Shown here one piece after another: positions 6,749 to 15,736 of a stretch of 58,699 bases of DNA. This DNA is from Ignavibacteria bacterium (lineage in GTDB: Bacteria > Bacteroidota > Ignavibacteria > Tepidaquicellales > OLB5), in the NCBI GenBank assembly GCA_014879675.1, contig JACSRQ010000055.1:1-58699 (forward strand), given 5' to 3'. Numbering within the stretch: the first letter of the stretch is position 1; each line of letters starts with the position of its first letter. A model generated the notes under the pieces. The model ran no database searches, was not told where the DNA came from, and saw nothing but the letters and a program-made list of their open reading frames with translations. The translations under genes and the position numbers were made by a program.

Positions 6749-9406
6749 ATGAAAACTACAGCAATCGCTATTTGTTTACTCCTATTTACAGTGTACGGCT
6801 CACACAGCCAGTGGGTTTGGCAAAATCCGCTTCCGCAGGGAAGCACCCTTAACGATGTTCAGTTTCCCAACAGCAATACCGGTTATGCCGGCGGCTCGCA
6901 GGGGCGCCTGCTGAAAACCACGAACTCCGGGGCAAACTGGAGCCTGATATACACGGGATACCCGGCTGATATAAACGCACTCTATTTCTTTGATGCGAAC
7001 ACAGGATTTATCTGTTCCGGCGGTGAACTGTTAAAGACCCTGAACGGCGGAAGCAGCTGGCAGCTTACCTATACTTTTCCTGAAGCCGGAAACACCGCAC
7101 TCGATCTTATTTTTCTTGATCAGAACACAGGTTTTGCGACACTTGCAAACGGCAAGATCATGAAAACCATAAACGGTGGCTTGACATGGAGCCAGTACAA
7201 CACTCCGTATGATCTTTATAACATTGCATTTGCCAACAGCAATACCGGTGTTGCAGCAGGAGACTGGGGTGCGGTTATGAGAACAACCAACGGCGGAATC
7301 TCCTGGGTATATCAGCAGGTGGGCGGGGATATCCCGTTAAAATCCGTTTGGTTCACAGATAATAACACAGGATTCATAACCGGTACAAGCGGCATATTAA
7401 GGAAAACCACGAATGCCGGCCTTAACTGGAATATCACAATACCCTTAAGTACTACGGTGGAGTTAAACGCGATCAGATTTTTAAATCCATCAACAGGTAT
7501 AATAACCGGCGGCAGCGGGGTTGTTCTCAAAACCACCGATGCAGGCGATACCTGGATAGTAAACTATACAGCGAATTATAATAAACTAAATTCTGCAGTC
7601 TTTGCAGATGCAAACACGGTGTTTGCAGTTGGTGATGCAGGAACAATAGTTAAATCAACCAATACAGGCACATCCTGGAACTTGAGCTCTATAGGACCAA
7701 CCAACACTCTAAATGCTATAAAGTTTGTTGATCCAAACACGGGCTTTGCTGTTGGCGACTCAGGCACGGTAATGAAAACAACTAATGGCGGCTCGCTTTG
7801 GCAGAAACAAACCATTTCGCTTACTAGCAAATACAGCTCGATATACTTTTTGGATCAGAATACCGGTGTTGCGGTCGGACTGAATGTAATCAGAACGACT
7901 AACGCGGGAACAACATGGTCAACAACTACAGCAGGAACAAACTGGCTTGTCGGGGTTCAGTTTGTTGACCAGAATACCGGTTATGCAGTTGGTTATGCAA
8001 ATGCATTTCAGAAATCAACCAATGGCGGAGTTAGCTGGTTCGCGATCAATCCGTTAATTAATGTCAGTTACTCCTCCTTATATTTTGTTAATCCAAACAC
8101 CGGCTATGTGGTTGGAATAAACGGATTACTGGCAAAAACAACAAATGCCGCCGCAAACTGGAGTACTATTAACCTTGGTATCAATACAAATTTAAACTGT
8201 GTTTACTTCACGGGTCCAACCAGCGGTTACATATGCGGAGATAACGGGCAAATTCATAAGACCACCAATGGCGGCAATAGCTGGATATCGCAAAACGTAA
8301 CAGCATCAATCGGTCTGCTCTCAATGGTATTTGTGAACGATAACACCGGTTTTGTTTCCGGAAGGACCGGTTTAGTTTTTAAAACCACCAACGCCGGAAA
8401 TTCATGGACTCCGGAGAATACCGGCGCCTCGGGCGACCTGCGAAGCATGTGTTCAGATCCTGCGGGCGGCATTTATGCTGCAGGAGTAAGCGGCAACATC
8501 CTGAAAACTTTCCAATTCCAAACGCATACGGTTGCTGGTTTTGTCAGGTTTTCAGATAACAGCCAGCCGGTAACGGCTGGAAGGGTGCAGGCGGTGAAGA
8601 TAGATCCATTCACGCAGCAGAGAATTGTGGTTGATTCGGCGGTAATACAGCCAAACGGATCCTACCTGCTGCCAAATGTGCCGCAGGATAGCATTGATAT
8701 CATGGCTTTCCAGGATGATGAAGATAATGCAGCTTATGTGCCAACTTATTATTCATCAACCATTTTCTGGCAAAGCTCAAACACGCTGTATCCAACAGGA
8801 AATCTTTCAGATATAAATATCAATGTATTCCGCAATAGCTTAAGCAATGAGAACTTCACGGTATCCGGCAATGTGAGCAGCATGTCTGCCGCCGCATCTT
8901 CACTGGTGAAAGCTATAGTTTACTTTAAACAGGGAAATGTTTTCCGCGGATACGGATTTACCAATAACGCGGGCAACTATATGGCAAACCGACTTGCGCC
9001 CGGCAGCTACGAAGTGATCGCCGACTGTATGGGTCACAACGGGCAAACCGCAAATTGCGTGATCACAAATTCAAACATCAGTAATTTCAATTTCGTACTG
9101 CAGTCGGTAATAGCGGTAGATCCGCCCGGAACAGAAATTCCCGCAGCGTTTACGTTGGGACAAAACTACCCTAACCCATTCAACCCGGTGACAACAATTA
9201 CATATTCATTGCCGCGGACTGCCTTTGTTAAGCTTACGGTATACGATGTACTGGGCAGGCAGGTAGAGAGCCTGGTGAATGAACAGAAATTTGCAGGCAC
9301 TTATGATGCGAGATGGAATGCTGAAAGATACTCTAGCGGTATATACTTTTACTCCGTAGAAGCCGGTGATTTTAGGGAAGTGAAAAAAATGGTACTACTT
9401 AAGTAG
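6749..9406 (+). CDS. T9SS-exported YCF48-repeat protein with a C-terminal sorting domain
   Basis: An 885-residue protein. It has a signal peptide (cleavage near SHSQ, residue 20), then about 13-14 repeats to residue ~590 with the pattern 'F.d.NTGf..G..G.i.KTTNGG..W', typical of YCF48/BNR-like beta-propeller proteins. Residues ~600-780 contain two beta-sandwich-like units, the second with features of a carboxypeptidase-regulatory-like fold (GYGFTNNAGNYMANRLAPGSYEV). The T9SS CTD starts at QNYPNPFNPVTTITYSLP and ends KKMVLLK. It is surface-exposed by inference. It follows the TrmB-type regulator by 21 bases and converges on a helical-family gene at 9487-10962. Confidence 0.85.
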   Translation: MKTTAIAICLLLFTVYGSHSQWVWQNPLPQGSTLNDVQFPNSNTGYAGGSQGRLLKTTNSGANWSLIYTGYPADINALYFFDANTGFICSGGELLKTLNGGSSWQLTYTFPEAGNTALDLIFLDQNTGFATLANGKIMKTINGGLTWSQYNTPYDLYNIAFANSNTGVAAGDWGAVMRTTNGGISWVYQQVGGDIPLKSVWFTDNNTGFITGTSGILRKTTNAGLNWNITIPLSTTVELNAIRFLNPSTGIITGGSGVVLKTTDAGDTWIVNYTANYNKLNSAVFADANTVFAVGDAGTIVKSTNTGTSWNLSSIGPTNTLNAIKFVDPNTGFAVGDSGTVMKTTNGGSLWQKQTISLTSKYSSIYFLDQNTGVAVGLNVIRTTNAGTTWSTTTAGTNWLVGVQFVDQNTGYAVGYANAFQKSTNGGVSWFAINPLINVSYSSLYFVNPNTGYVVGINGLLAKTTNAAANWSTINLGINTNLNCVYFTGPTSGYICGDNGQIHKTTNGGNSWISQNVTASIGLLSMVFVNDNTGFVSGRTGLVFKTTNAGNSWTPENTGASGDLRSMCSDPAGGIYAAGVSGNILKTFQFQTHTVAGFVRFSDNSQPVTAGRVQAVKIDPFTQQRIVVDSAVIQPNGSYLLPNVPQDSIDIMAFQDDEDNAAYVPTYYSSTIFWQSSNTLYPTGNLSDININVFRNSLSNENFTVSGNVSSMSAAASSLVKAIVYFKQGNVFRGYGFTNNAGNYMANRLAPGSYEVIADCMGHNGQTANCVITNSNISNFNFVLQSVIAVDPPGTEIPAAFTLGQNYPNPFNPVTTITYSLPRTAFVKLTVYDVLGRQVESLVNEQKFAGTYDARWNAERYSSGIYFYSVEAGDFREVKKMVLLK

Positions 9407-9446
9407 TGATACGCCGGATATAAAGAAATTAACTACACCCTTTGAC

Positions 9447-9480
9447 TGCGGGACCAAACTCTAATGAGTATGGTCCTGCG
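9447..9480. terminator. Weak hairpin between convergent genes
   Basis: GCGGGACCA pairs with TGGTCCTGC with one wobble and a 14-base loop. There is no proper T run on either side, so it is only a possible bidirectional terminator. Confidence 0.35.
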
Positions 9481-9486
9481 GTGTTA

Positions 9487-10962
9487 TTATTCACATTTCG
9501 CAAGAAGCTGGTCGGCTTTATTCAGCAGCCAGCCTTTATGATTAACCATTGGGTACGATAGAAGCTTTTCTTTTGTCTTGAGGAGTATCTCACTTCCTTT
9601 ATTGCCGCTTGTGATTGCGCGGATGTATGATGTAACTGTGTTAATGAAGCGGATATTAACTTCCCTGAAGATCGCCGAAAATTCCTCACGGCTTGTTAAC
9701 ATGTGGCGGAATGAATCGAGTACACTGGCGCATGGATCATAATGCCCCTGCTCGAAATACATTATGGCAAGGTGAGTTTTGACATCCGAGGCGTAAAAAG
9801 GATTTTCGAGATCCACATTGCTAAGCAGCTTTATCGCTGTATCATAATCTTTTTTTACATATGCAATAATTCCCCGTGCGTGGTTGTAAATACTTTCCTT
9901 TGATTCTTTATTAACGAGGTCAATATATTTTTCTATAAATTCCTCAACCCAGTCCAACTGTTTCAGCCTAACGGTCGTGAATATTACATTCCGGAAGTTA
10001 AGCAGGCTGATCACTCCCCCGGTTCTTAATGTTATTGTACCATACTCGAGTTTCATTTTCACTACTTCAAACTCATCCCATATCGCATTTTCGACGCCAT
10101 CGTTGACACGCTGAATTGCTATGTTGTGAAGCGATTCTATTAGTGACGCAAGCTCATAAATGCTGAATCTACCTGCATTATCAATGATGCTCTGCCGGTA
10201 CCGGTGATAGTTCTCTCCGCTGCCAACAAGCATAGCATTGAGCCTGTGGTAATATACTTCTATCATTTCACTGTAAGGATAATTGTTCATCTTCAGGTAT
10301 TCCAGCAGGTGAGCGAAGTCGAGCTTGTCAAGGACTTCCTGAACAAGGTCTGTTTTATGCTGAATGTTGAATGAAGTCATGTTCGCGTTCAGGTCAATCG
10401 CTATCCGGGTAAGCTCGGTTATAAAGAAGTAAATGAGGTAATCGCCGGCTTTCATCACGTTATCAGCGGCATATTTCTGTTTATCGCGCGAAAGCAGGTA
10501 TTGGGTTTTTATGGTTTCCAGCTTGTGCAGGTGGAAAAAAAGCGGGTGTATCATATGGGTTGTATCAAGCAGATCTTTCTCAAGCTTCTTCAGCCTGCTT
10601 TGAAATATGTTATCCAGTCTTTTAGTATTTAGTTCACTCAGTATATCAAGCTCTTTATCGTTGGCGTTCCTGCTGCGGTATTTGTTTATAGCAAGGAACT
10701 CAAGCAATAACTGCAGCAGCTCTGATGAGAGGTTTTTCATTATCTGCTCATTGTAGGGCTTCAACGGAAACAGCTTGTTAAAGAGCAGTTCCTTCTCAAT
10801 TTTTGCCCCATCGAACCCGGGGTATTGTTTCTTCAGCAGCCCAAACAGCCTGATAATATTGCTGTTGGAGTTGAAATATGGCGAGTTAATGAAATTATCC
10901 AGCTCCTTCAATTCACATTCGCTAAGCACACTGATAATTTGAACGGCCTTCGAAGTTTTCAT
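9487..10962 (-). CDS. Helical TPR-like protein, family A (copy 1)
   Basis: A 491-residue soluble protein, no signal peptide or membrane segment. I do not recognise a named family. It shares a layout with genes at 15737-17191, 31748-33199 and 41255-42718: an N-terminal 'ELKELDNFINSPYFN' signature, then YPGF, an 'YN..imkNL.SeL..L' segment near residues 75-95, a TPR-like hairpin near residue 370 (ARGIIAYVKKDYDTAIKLL), a 'DVKthLaimYFEqGhYd...vLDSFrhmL' segment, and a C-terminal GWLLNKADQLL. Family members sit beside T9SS cargo genes. It is divergent from the unit starting at 11218 and convergent with the 885-residue cargo. A scaffold or regulatory role is possible but unproven. Confidence 0.75.
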   Translation of the reverse strand: MKTSKAVQIISVLSECELKELDNFINSPYFNSNSNIIRLFGLLKKQYPGFDGAKIEKELLFNKLFPLKPYNEQIMKNLSSELLQLLLEFLAINKYRSRNANDKELDILSELNTKRLDNIFQSRLKKLEKDLLDTTHMIHPLFFHLHKLETIKTQYLLSRDKQKYAADNVMKAGDYLIYFFITELTRIAIDLNANMTSFNIQHKTDLVQEVLDKLDFAHLLEYLKMNNYPYSEMIEVYYHRLNAMLVGSGENYHRYRQSIIDNAGRFSIYELASLIESLHNIAIQRVNDGVENAIWDEFEVVKMKLEYGTITLRTGGVISLLNFRNVIFTTVRLKQLDWVEEFIEKYIDLVNKESKESIYNHARGIIAYVKKDYDTAIKLLSNVDLENPFYASDVKTHLAIMYFEQGHYDPCASVLDSFRHMLTSREEFSAIFREVNIRFINTVTSYIRAITSGNKGSEILLKTKEKLLSYPMVNHKGWLLNKADQLLAKCE

Positions 10963-11178
10963 TTTTTTATTACTTATTTCTGAAACTTACCTGAATTTTA
11001 CTACAAAATCAACATAAACCCGAGAATTTTACATTATCGAGTTATTACTTTTGGCAATCATTTTCAACTCCTGGAAATTGTATTACTTTATTAACCAATT
11101 TTGTGCGAAAAATCACTAAAATGTAACTTTATTACCAGAAACGTTCTCTAGCGGTTGTTACTTCAGGGATTGATACTC

Positions 11179-11210
11179 TTTGAAATCCCAGCGAGACGCT
11201 TATATCTTTG
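11179..11210 (+). promoter_or_regulatory. Promoter for the 11218-15544 operon
   Basis: TTTG (11179-11182), 20-base spacer, TATCTTTG (11203-11210): strong Bacteroidota-type promoter. Transcription would start roughly at or a few bases before the ATG at 11218, so the first ORF may be translated from a leaderless or near-leaderless mRNA. The rest of 10963-11178 contains nothing I can name. Confidence 0.75.
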
Positions 11211-11217
11211 TAGCAGA

Positions 11218-11448
11218 ATGAAAGATGGCAAGAGGGAAATGAAAAGGGGAAAAAAAGCAGAGGGTGAGATCGAAGTGAACAGTTTTTATAACTTTGAACT
11301 TGAATTCAAAATGATGGAAAATCAAATGTACAGCTGGCTTATCAGCAGTGCATATCCGCAAATAAACACAAAACCAGAAAGATCTAAAAATAAAAAAAAT
11401 AAAACAATATCAAATAATAATAAATCAAAAGGAGACCAAAAAAAATGA
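11218..11448 (+). CDS. Small Lys/Asn-rich ORF coupled to a T9SS gene (copy 1)
   Basis: A 76-residue ORF when started at the ATG seven bases after the -7 box; the ORF-track start at 11155 lies upstream of the promoter and is unlikely. The N-terminus and C-terminal third are Lys/Asn-rich; the middle contains FELEFKMMENQMYSWLISSAY. Its TGA overlaps the ATG of the next gene (ATGA arrangement), so it may couple translation. An ORF of the same length (76 codons) with the same -7-to-ATG spacing is found at 17505-17735 in the same context. It could be a regulatory leader peptide or a real small protein. Sequence similarity between the two is weak. Confidence 0.5.
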   Translation: MKDGKREMKRGKKAEGEIEVNSFYNFELEFKMMENQMYSWLISSAYPQINTKPERSKNKKNKTISNNNKSKGDQKK

Positions 11449-12671
11449 AATCACTTAAATTACTTCTGCTGTGCCTCGCCTTCACCACTTCGGTTTTTTC
11501 GCAGTGGCAGCAGCAAAACACACCGGATAATACAAGTTCGTATTACGATCTTGAAGCAATTAGTCAGCAGACCGTTTATTGCGCCGGCCAGATAGTATTA
11601 AAAACAGTAAACGGCGGTACAACATGGACGCCGCTGACTATTGCGGGCTATTTTCAAATCGTCTTCGGAATTTCATTCTACAGCGCCACTACAGGATGGG
11701 GATGCGGATACGACGGCAAGATATTTAAAACGACAAACGGCGGAACGGCGTGGACAACACAAACTGCAGGTACCGAATCTTTCTGGGATATTCTGTTTGT
11801 AAACGCATCTACCGGGCTTGTATGCGGAGGTTCTGGCAAACTTTATAAATCAACGAACGCAGGCGCAAACTGGATAGCCAAAAACCCGGGAACTTCTCTG
11901 GAATTGAGAAGTATTGCGAATTACAATGCGAGTATTATATGGATAGGCGGAGGTGAATCACAAGATGGAATTATTCTAAAGTCAACCAACAGCGGCGATA
12001 GCTGGCAGACAATGCAAACCTTTGACAGGCCAATTCAAAAAATTCAATTCCTTAATGCCTCGACGGGATTTGCTTCAAGTGACAGCAGGGTATTCAAATC
12101 AACCAACGGCGGCGCTAACTGGGTTGATGTAAACCTTCCTACCTCGGGATATTTTCTGACCTTTTATATGGCGAATGAAAATGTTGGTTACGCCTCCAAT
12201 TGGGATAATACTTACAAAACCCTCGATGGCGGCATGACATGGGGTGAACAAAACACCATTTTGCCGAATGTTTCTATGAAGGATATAGAATTCGCGCCGG
12301 GCAGCACCTCAATTGGATGGATGTGCGGATCAAACGGGGCGATAGTTAGTACAACCAACAGTGGCGGCGGATTCATAGGTATCGAGCCTATCTCCGGAAA
12401 CGTGCCGGAAAAATATTCGCTCAGCCAAAACTATCCGAATCCGTTTAACCCCACAACTAACATTAAGCTTCAAATTCCTGAATCAGGTTTGGTAAAGCTG
12501 GTTGTGTTTGATGTAACAGGCAGGGAAGTTGCTGAGCTTGTGAATGAAACATTAACGGCAGGTGAATACAAAGTTGATTTTAACGCATCGGGTCTTACAA
12601 GCGGTGTATATTTTTACAGACTGACTACAGAAGGTTTTAGTGAAGTTAAAAAAATGATATTAGTTAAATAA
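11445..12671 (+). CDS. T9SS-exported YCF48-repeat protein
   Basis: A 408-residue protein with a signal peptide (TSVFSQ cleavage region, residue ~20), six or seven YCF48-like repeats ('IFKTTNGGTAWTTQ', 'LYKSTNAGANW'), and a T9SS CTD from QNYPNPFNPTTNIKLQIP to KKMILVK. It is probably a single beta-propeller displayed on the surface. The ATG overlaps the stop of the small ORF upstream. Its CTD is nearly identical, also at DNA level, to those of the genes at 12706, 17737 and 19558. Confidence 0.85.
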   Translation: MKSLKLLLLCLAFTTSVFSQWQQQNTPDNTSSYYDLEAISQQTVYCAGQIVLKTVNGGTTWTPLTIAGYFQIVFGISFYSATTGWGCGYDGKIFKTTNGGTAWTTQTAGTESFWDILFVNASTGLVCGGSGKLYKSTNAGANWIAKNPGTSLELRSIANYNASIIWIGGGESQDGIILKSTNSGDSWQTMQTFDRPIQKIQFLNASTGFASSDSRVFKSTNGGANWVDVNLPTSGYFLTFYMANENVGYASNWDNTYKTLDGGMTWGEQNTILPNVSMKDIEFAPGSTSIGWMCGSNGAIVSTTNSGGGFIGIEPISGNVPEKYSLSQNYPNPFNPTTNIKLQIPESGLVKLVVFDVTGREVAELVNETLTAGEYKVDFNASGLTSGVYFYRLTTEGFSEVKKMILVK

Positions 12672-12705
12672 CTGCCTTTATAAAATAAACTGATCATATA
12701 AAAAA

Positions 12706-14343
12706 ATGAAAACAATAAATAAAATGTCTTTAAAAATTGTTACCATTATCATGATGTTCCTCTGTATTTCAACCGGTCTCATATCGCAGCCTGCTCAAAT
12801 GTGGGTAAATTCATACAACGGGATAAATAACACGAATGACCGCGCATTCAGATCTGTTGTGGATGCTGCCGGAAACCTATATGTTCTTGGAACAACATTT
12901 AACGCACAGACAAAAGATGATATTGTACTGATAAAGTATAACCAGGCAGGGGTGCAGCAGTGGGCAAAAATATATGCTGGTGAAGTGGATGCTGACGATA
13001 TGCCTGAAGATATTGTAATTGATGCGCAGGGGAATGTATTTTGCGCAGTTTATAATCAATCATCGGTTGGGCAGAATCCGCACAGGATAATTGTATTAAA
13101 ATACAACCCTTCAGGCACTCTTGTGTGGATATTTGAAAACACCCCGATAGATAACTATAAGATTCCAACATGCCTGACGGTTGCAAATGACGGATATATT
13201 TATGTTGCAGGCAAATTCTTAAACGGTAACCAGATTCAGCCTTATTTTGTAAAAATAAACCCAAACGGCACTCTTAACAACCTGGGCTATCTTCCATTTA
13301 CAGCAGATAATTATAGCTCGTTCTTTGATATTATCGCCGATAATTTCGGGAATGTATATTTAACCGGTTCATATAAGAATAACATTGTTACTTGCAAATT
13401 TAACACTGCATGCGATACTGTGTGGACAAGGTCGTACAAAGGTACAGCAAATGGTATTATCGCAGGTGATAAAATATGTTTTGATGAATCTTTCAATATA
13501 CTTGTGGGCGGTTCGGTTATGAATACCGGGACATCATATGACTTCTGCGTAATAAAATACAATAATTTCGGTGTTCAGCAATGGGTACGCACTTACAACG
13601 GATCCGGAAGCGGGGCGGATATATTAAAAGACATGGTTGTTGGAAGTGATGGCAGCGTGTATTTGACAGGAAGAGTTTATAACGGTGTAGCCGGCAACGA
13701 TATCGCAACATGCAGAATAAACCAGGCAGGTAATCTTTTTTGGACAAACCTTTATAACGGCGCAGGCAATGGCAATGACTGGGCTTCATCAATTGCACTA
13801 GATAATGCCGGAGCTTTATATGTCGGGGGCACTTCAAATGAAGGTTCCAACGGCACAGATTATACCGTGATAAAATATTCAACTCTCCTTGGAAACATGC
13901 ATTGGGCAGCGCATTACAGCCTTTCAACATCAGACACCCTGACCTCAATGGTTCTTGATAATAATTATAATGTATTAATAAGCGGACATCATAAAAGGTT
14001 TTTGAACAGTGACAGGGATTTTGGTATATATAAGCTTGGCAGTACAATAGGCATTCAGCAGATGTCAAATGAGATACCGGCACAATTTGAACTCTATCAA
14101 AACTACCCGAATCCGTTTAACCCCACAACAAACATCAAGCTTCAAATTCCTGAATCAGGTTTGGTGAAGCTGGTTGTGTTTGATGTAACAGGCAGGGAAG
14201 TTGCTGAGCTTGTGAATGAAACACTTGGTGCAGGGGAATATAAGGTCGATTTCAACGCATCGGGCCTCACCAGCGGCGTGTATTTTTACAGGCTTGAAGC
14301 CGAAGGATTTTCTGAAATTAAAAAAATGATATTAGTAAAGTAA
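12706..14343 (+). CDS. T9SS-exported SBBP-repeat protein
   Basis: A 545-residue protein with an N-terminal signal segment (residues ~9-28) followed by about eight ~50-residue repeats of the type 'D..GN.YV.G........DI..IKYN..G..QW...Y.G', the SBBP beta-propeller repeat. The T9SS CTD begins QNYPNPFNPTTNIKLQIP and ends KKMILVK. It lies 34 bases after the YCF48 gene and 46 bases before the beta-lactamase-like gene, so it is probably in the same operon. The propeller is of a different type from its neighbour although the CTDs are almost the same. Confidence 0.85.
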   Translation: MKTINKMSLKIVTIIMMFLCISTGLISQPAQMWVNSYNGINNTNDRAFRSVVDAAGNLYVLGTTFNAQTKDDIVLIKYNQAGVQQWAKIYAGEVDADDMPEDIVIDAQGNVFCAVYNQSSVGQNPHRIIVLKYNPSGTLVWIFENTPIDNYKIPTCLTVANDGYIYVAGKFLNGNQIQPYFVKINPNGTLNNLGYLPFTADNYSSFFDIIADNFGNVYLTGSYKNNIVTCKFNTACDTVWTRSYKGTANGIIAGDKICFDESFNILVGGSVMNTGTSYDFCVIKYNNFGVQQWVRTYNGSGSGADILKDMVVGSDGSVYLTGRVYNGVAGNDIATCRINQAGNLFWTNLYNGAGNGNDWASSIALDNAGALYVGGTSNEGSNGTDYTVIKYSTLLGNMHWAAHYSLSTSDTLTSMVLDNNYNVLISGHHKRFLNSDRDFGIYKLGSTIGIQQMSNEIPAQFELYQNYPNPFNPTTNIKLQIPESGLVKLVVFDVTGREVAELVNETLGAGEYKVDFNASGLTSGVYFYRLEAEGFSEIKKMILVK

Positions 14344-14389
14344 CTGAAGTACAAAATATAAACCATAAAGGAAAAATTTTTAAGAAAGT

Positions 14390-15544
14390 ATGAAACGAAT
14401 AAAAGCGAATAAACTTATCTATTTAGTAACACTGATCTTAGCCGCGTTCTTAACTTCATGCGGCGAAGAGGGAATTAATAACATTCAGTCAAACGATCCG
14501 CAATTTAATATGGATAAGTTTGAAGAGAATCTCAGGGATTCACTTGATGGTGCTACGGTAGGCTATGTTTATGCAATAAATCTAAACGGGCAGCTTAACC
14601 GGTCGGGTGATTCAGGATTTGCAAGGACATCACTTGACGGGCAGATATTGCAGTCAACCACAAAAAGAATGAACATTGCATCAATAACCAAGACCATCAC
14701 AGCAGCCGCAGTATTACAGTTGCTTGAAAGACGCGGACTGACAATTGATTCACTAATAGCGCCATGGCTGCCGGCTGACTGGAATTTAGGAACCGGGGTA
14801 GGCAGTTTGACATTCAAGAGCCTGCTTACTCACCGAACAGGATTCAATTCCGCCAACTCAAACTTTGACGCGACACTTTCGTTTAACGCGTTAAGAGATT
14901 CAGTGGCGACAGGCTGCATAAATCCGCAGACTCATTTGTATCAAAATATGAATTACGCCTTATGCAGGGTAATTGTTCCGGCTTTATGGAAAGGGTTACC
15001 CGGCTCGCCTTCTATTGGAGAGATGAACGCAACATCTGCAAGCTTCTTCTATAGGCTCTACATTCAACAGGAAATTTTCGATAAGATAGGTGTGTTGAAT
15101 GCGGATTGTATAAGCCCGGCGGGTGAACAGCCGACATTGTTCTACACAAACGCCGCAAATACACCCGGCGTTGATTATGGTGACTGGTATATGATATGCG
15201 GCGGCGGCGGTTATTATTTATCAGCAATCGATCTTGCGAACTTTCTGGCAAATATCAGGTACAACAACGATATACTCTCAGCCGTAAACAGGAATATTAT
15301 GAGGGATAATTACATTGGCTGGTCAGAAAACGGAACGCTTAATGGAGCGCATGGCGAGTATTTCAATCACGGCGGTTCAATAAATAATACCGGACCCGCA
15401 GGCGGAAACCAGGGGAATATGCGCGGACTTATCATCCAGTTTCCAAATGATGTTGATCTGGCGTTAATGACTAATTCAGAAATTGGCGCTGATGTAAGCA
15501 TAAGGACAGTTGTATTCAATGCATATGAAAATGCATGGGAATAG
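14390..15544 (+). CDS. Serine beta-lactamase-like / class C penicillin-binding lipoprotein
   Basis: A 384-residue protein. The lipobox LTSC (Cys24) predicts membrane anchoring. The beta-lactamase class C/serine hydrolase motifs are present: S98-I-T-K101 (SxxK), Y184-Q-N (YxN), and a HGG near residue 326 in the KTG/HxG position. This family includes D-alanyl-D-alanine peptidases, esterases and AmpC-like enzymes, and the substrate cannot be assigned. It is the last gene of the operon starting at 11218. A terminator follows at 15607. Confidence 0.85.
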   Translation: MKRIKANKLIYLVTLILAAFLTSCGEEGINNIQSNDPQFNMDKFEENLRDSLDGATVGYVYAINLNGQLNRSGDSGFARTSLDGQILQSTTKRMNIASITKTITAAAVLQLLERRGLTIDSLIAPWLPADWNLGTGVGSLTFKSLLTHRTGFNSANSNFDATLSFNALRDSVATGCINPQTHLYQNMNYALCRVIVPALWKGLPGSPSIGEMNATSASFFYRLYIQQEIFDKIGVLNADCISPAGEQPTLFYTNAANTPGVDYGDWYMICGGGGYYLSAIDLANFLANIRYNNDILSAVNRNIMRDNYIGWSENGTLNGAHGEYFNHGGSINNTGPAGGNQGNMRGLIIQFPNDVDLALMTNSEIGADVSIRTVVFNAYENAWE

Positions 15545-15606
15545 TATTTTAGAAGATTAAAAAATTTACCTGTATATAACCCCCAATTGTAAAATAGGTA
15601 AATCGG

Positions 15607-15649
15607 TTGCAGGACTTACTCGCTTGAGAGGTCCTGCAATTGTTTTTTT
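15607..15649 (+). terminator. Rho-independent terminator of the 11218-15544 operon
   Basis: Stem TTGCAGGAC / GTCCTGCAA with a 15-base loop and a T-rich tail on the plus strand. Confidence 0.8.
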
Positions 15650-15658
15650 CAGAAAATG

Positions 15659-15732
15659 CTATTTGTTCAGGTAAGCAAGCTCGAAGCTGCCATCGGGGTA
15701 AATAACCGGGTGTTCGGCATCGCGGGAGTATT
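15659..15732 (-). pseudogene. 3' fragment of a transglutaminase-like gene
   Basis: Translation on the minus strand gives 24 in-frame C-terminal residues (YSRDAEHPVIYPDGSFELAY and LNK, then stop) nearly identical to the end of the protein encoded at 20997-21656 (YSRNAEHLVIYSDGSFELAY). DNA similarity begins at GCTATTTGTTCAGG, position 15658, and stops by ~15732, next to the 3' end of a helical-family gene. There is no start codon or upstream part, so it is a remnant of a duplicated or rearranged copy. Confidence 0.8.
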
Positions 15733-15736
15733 TTGT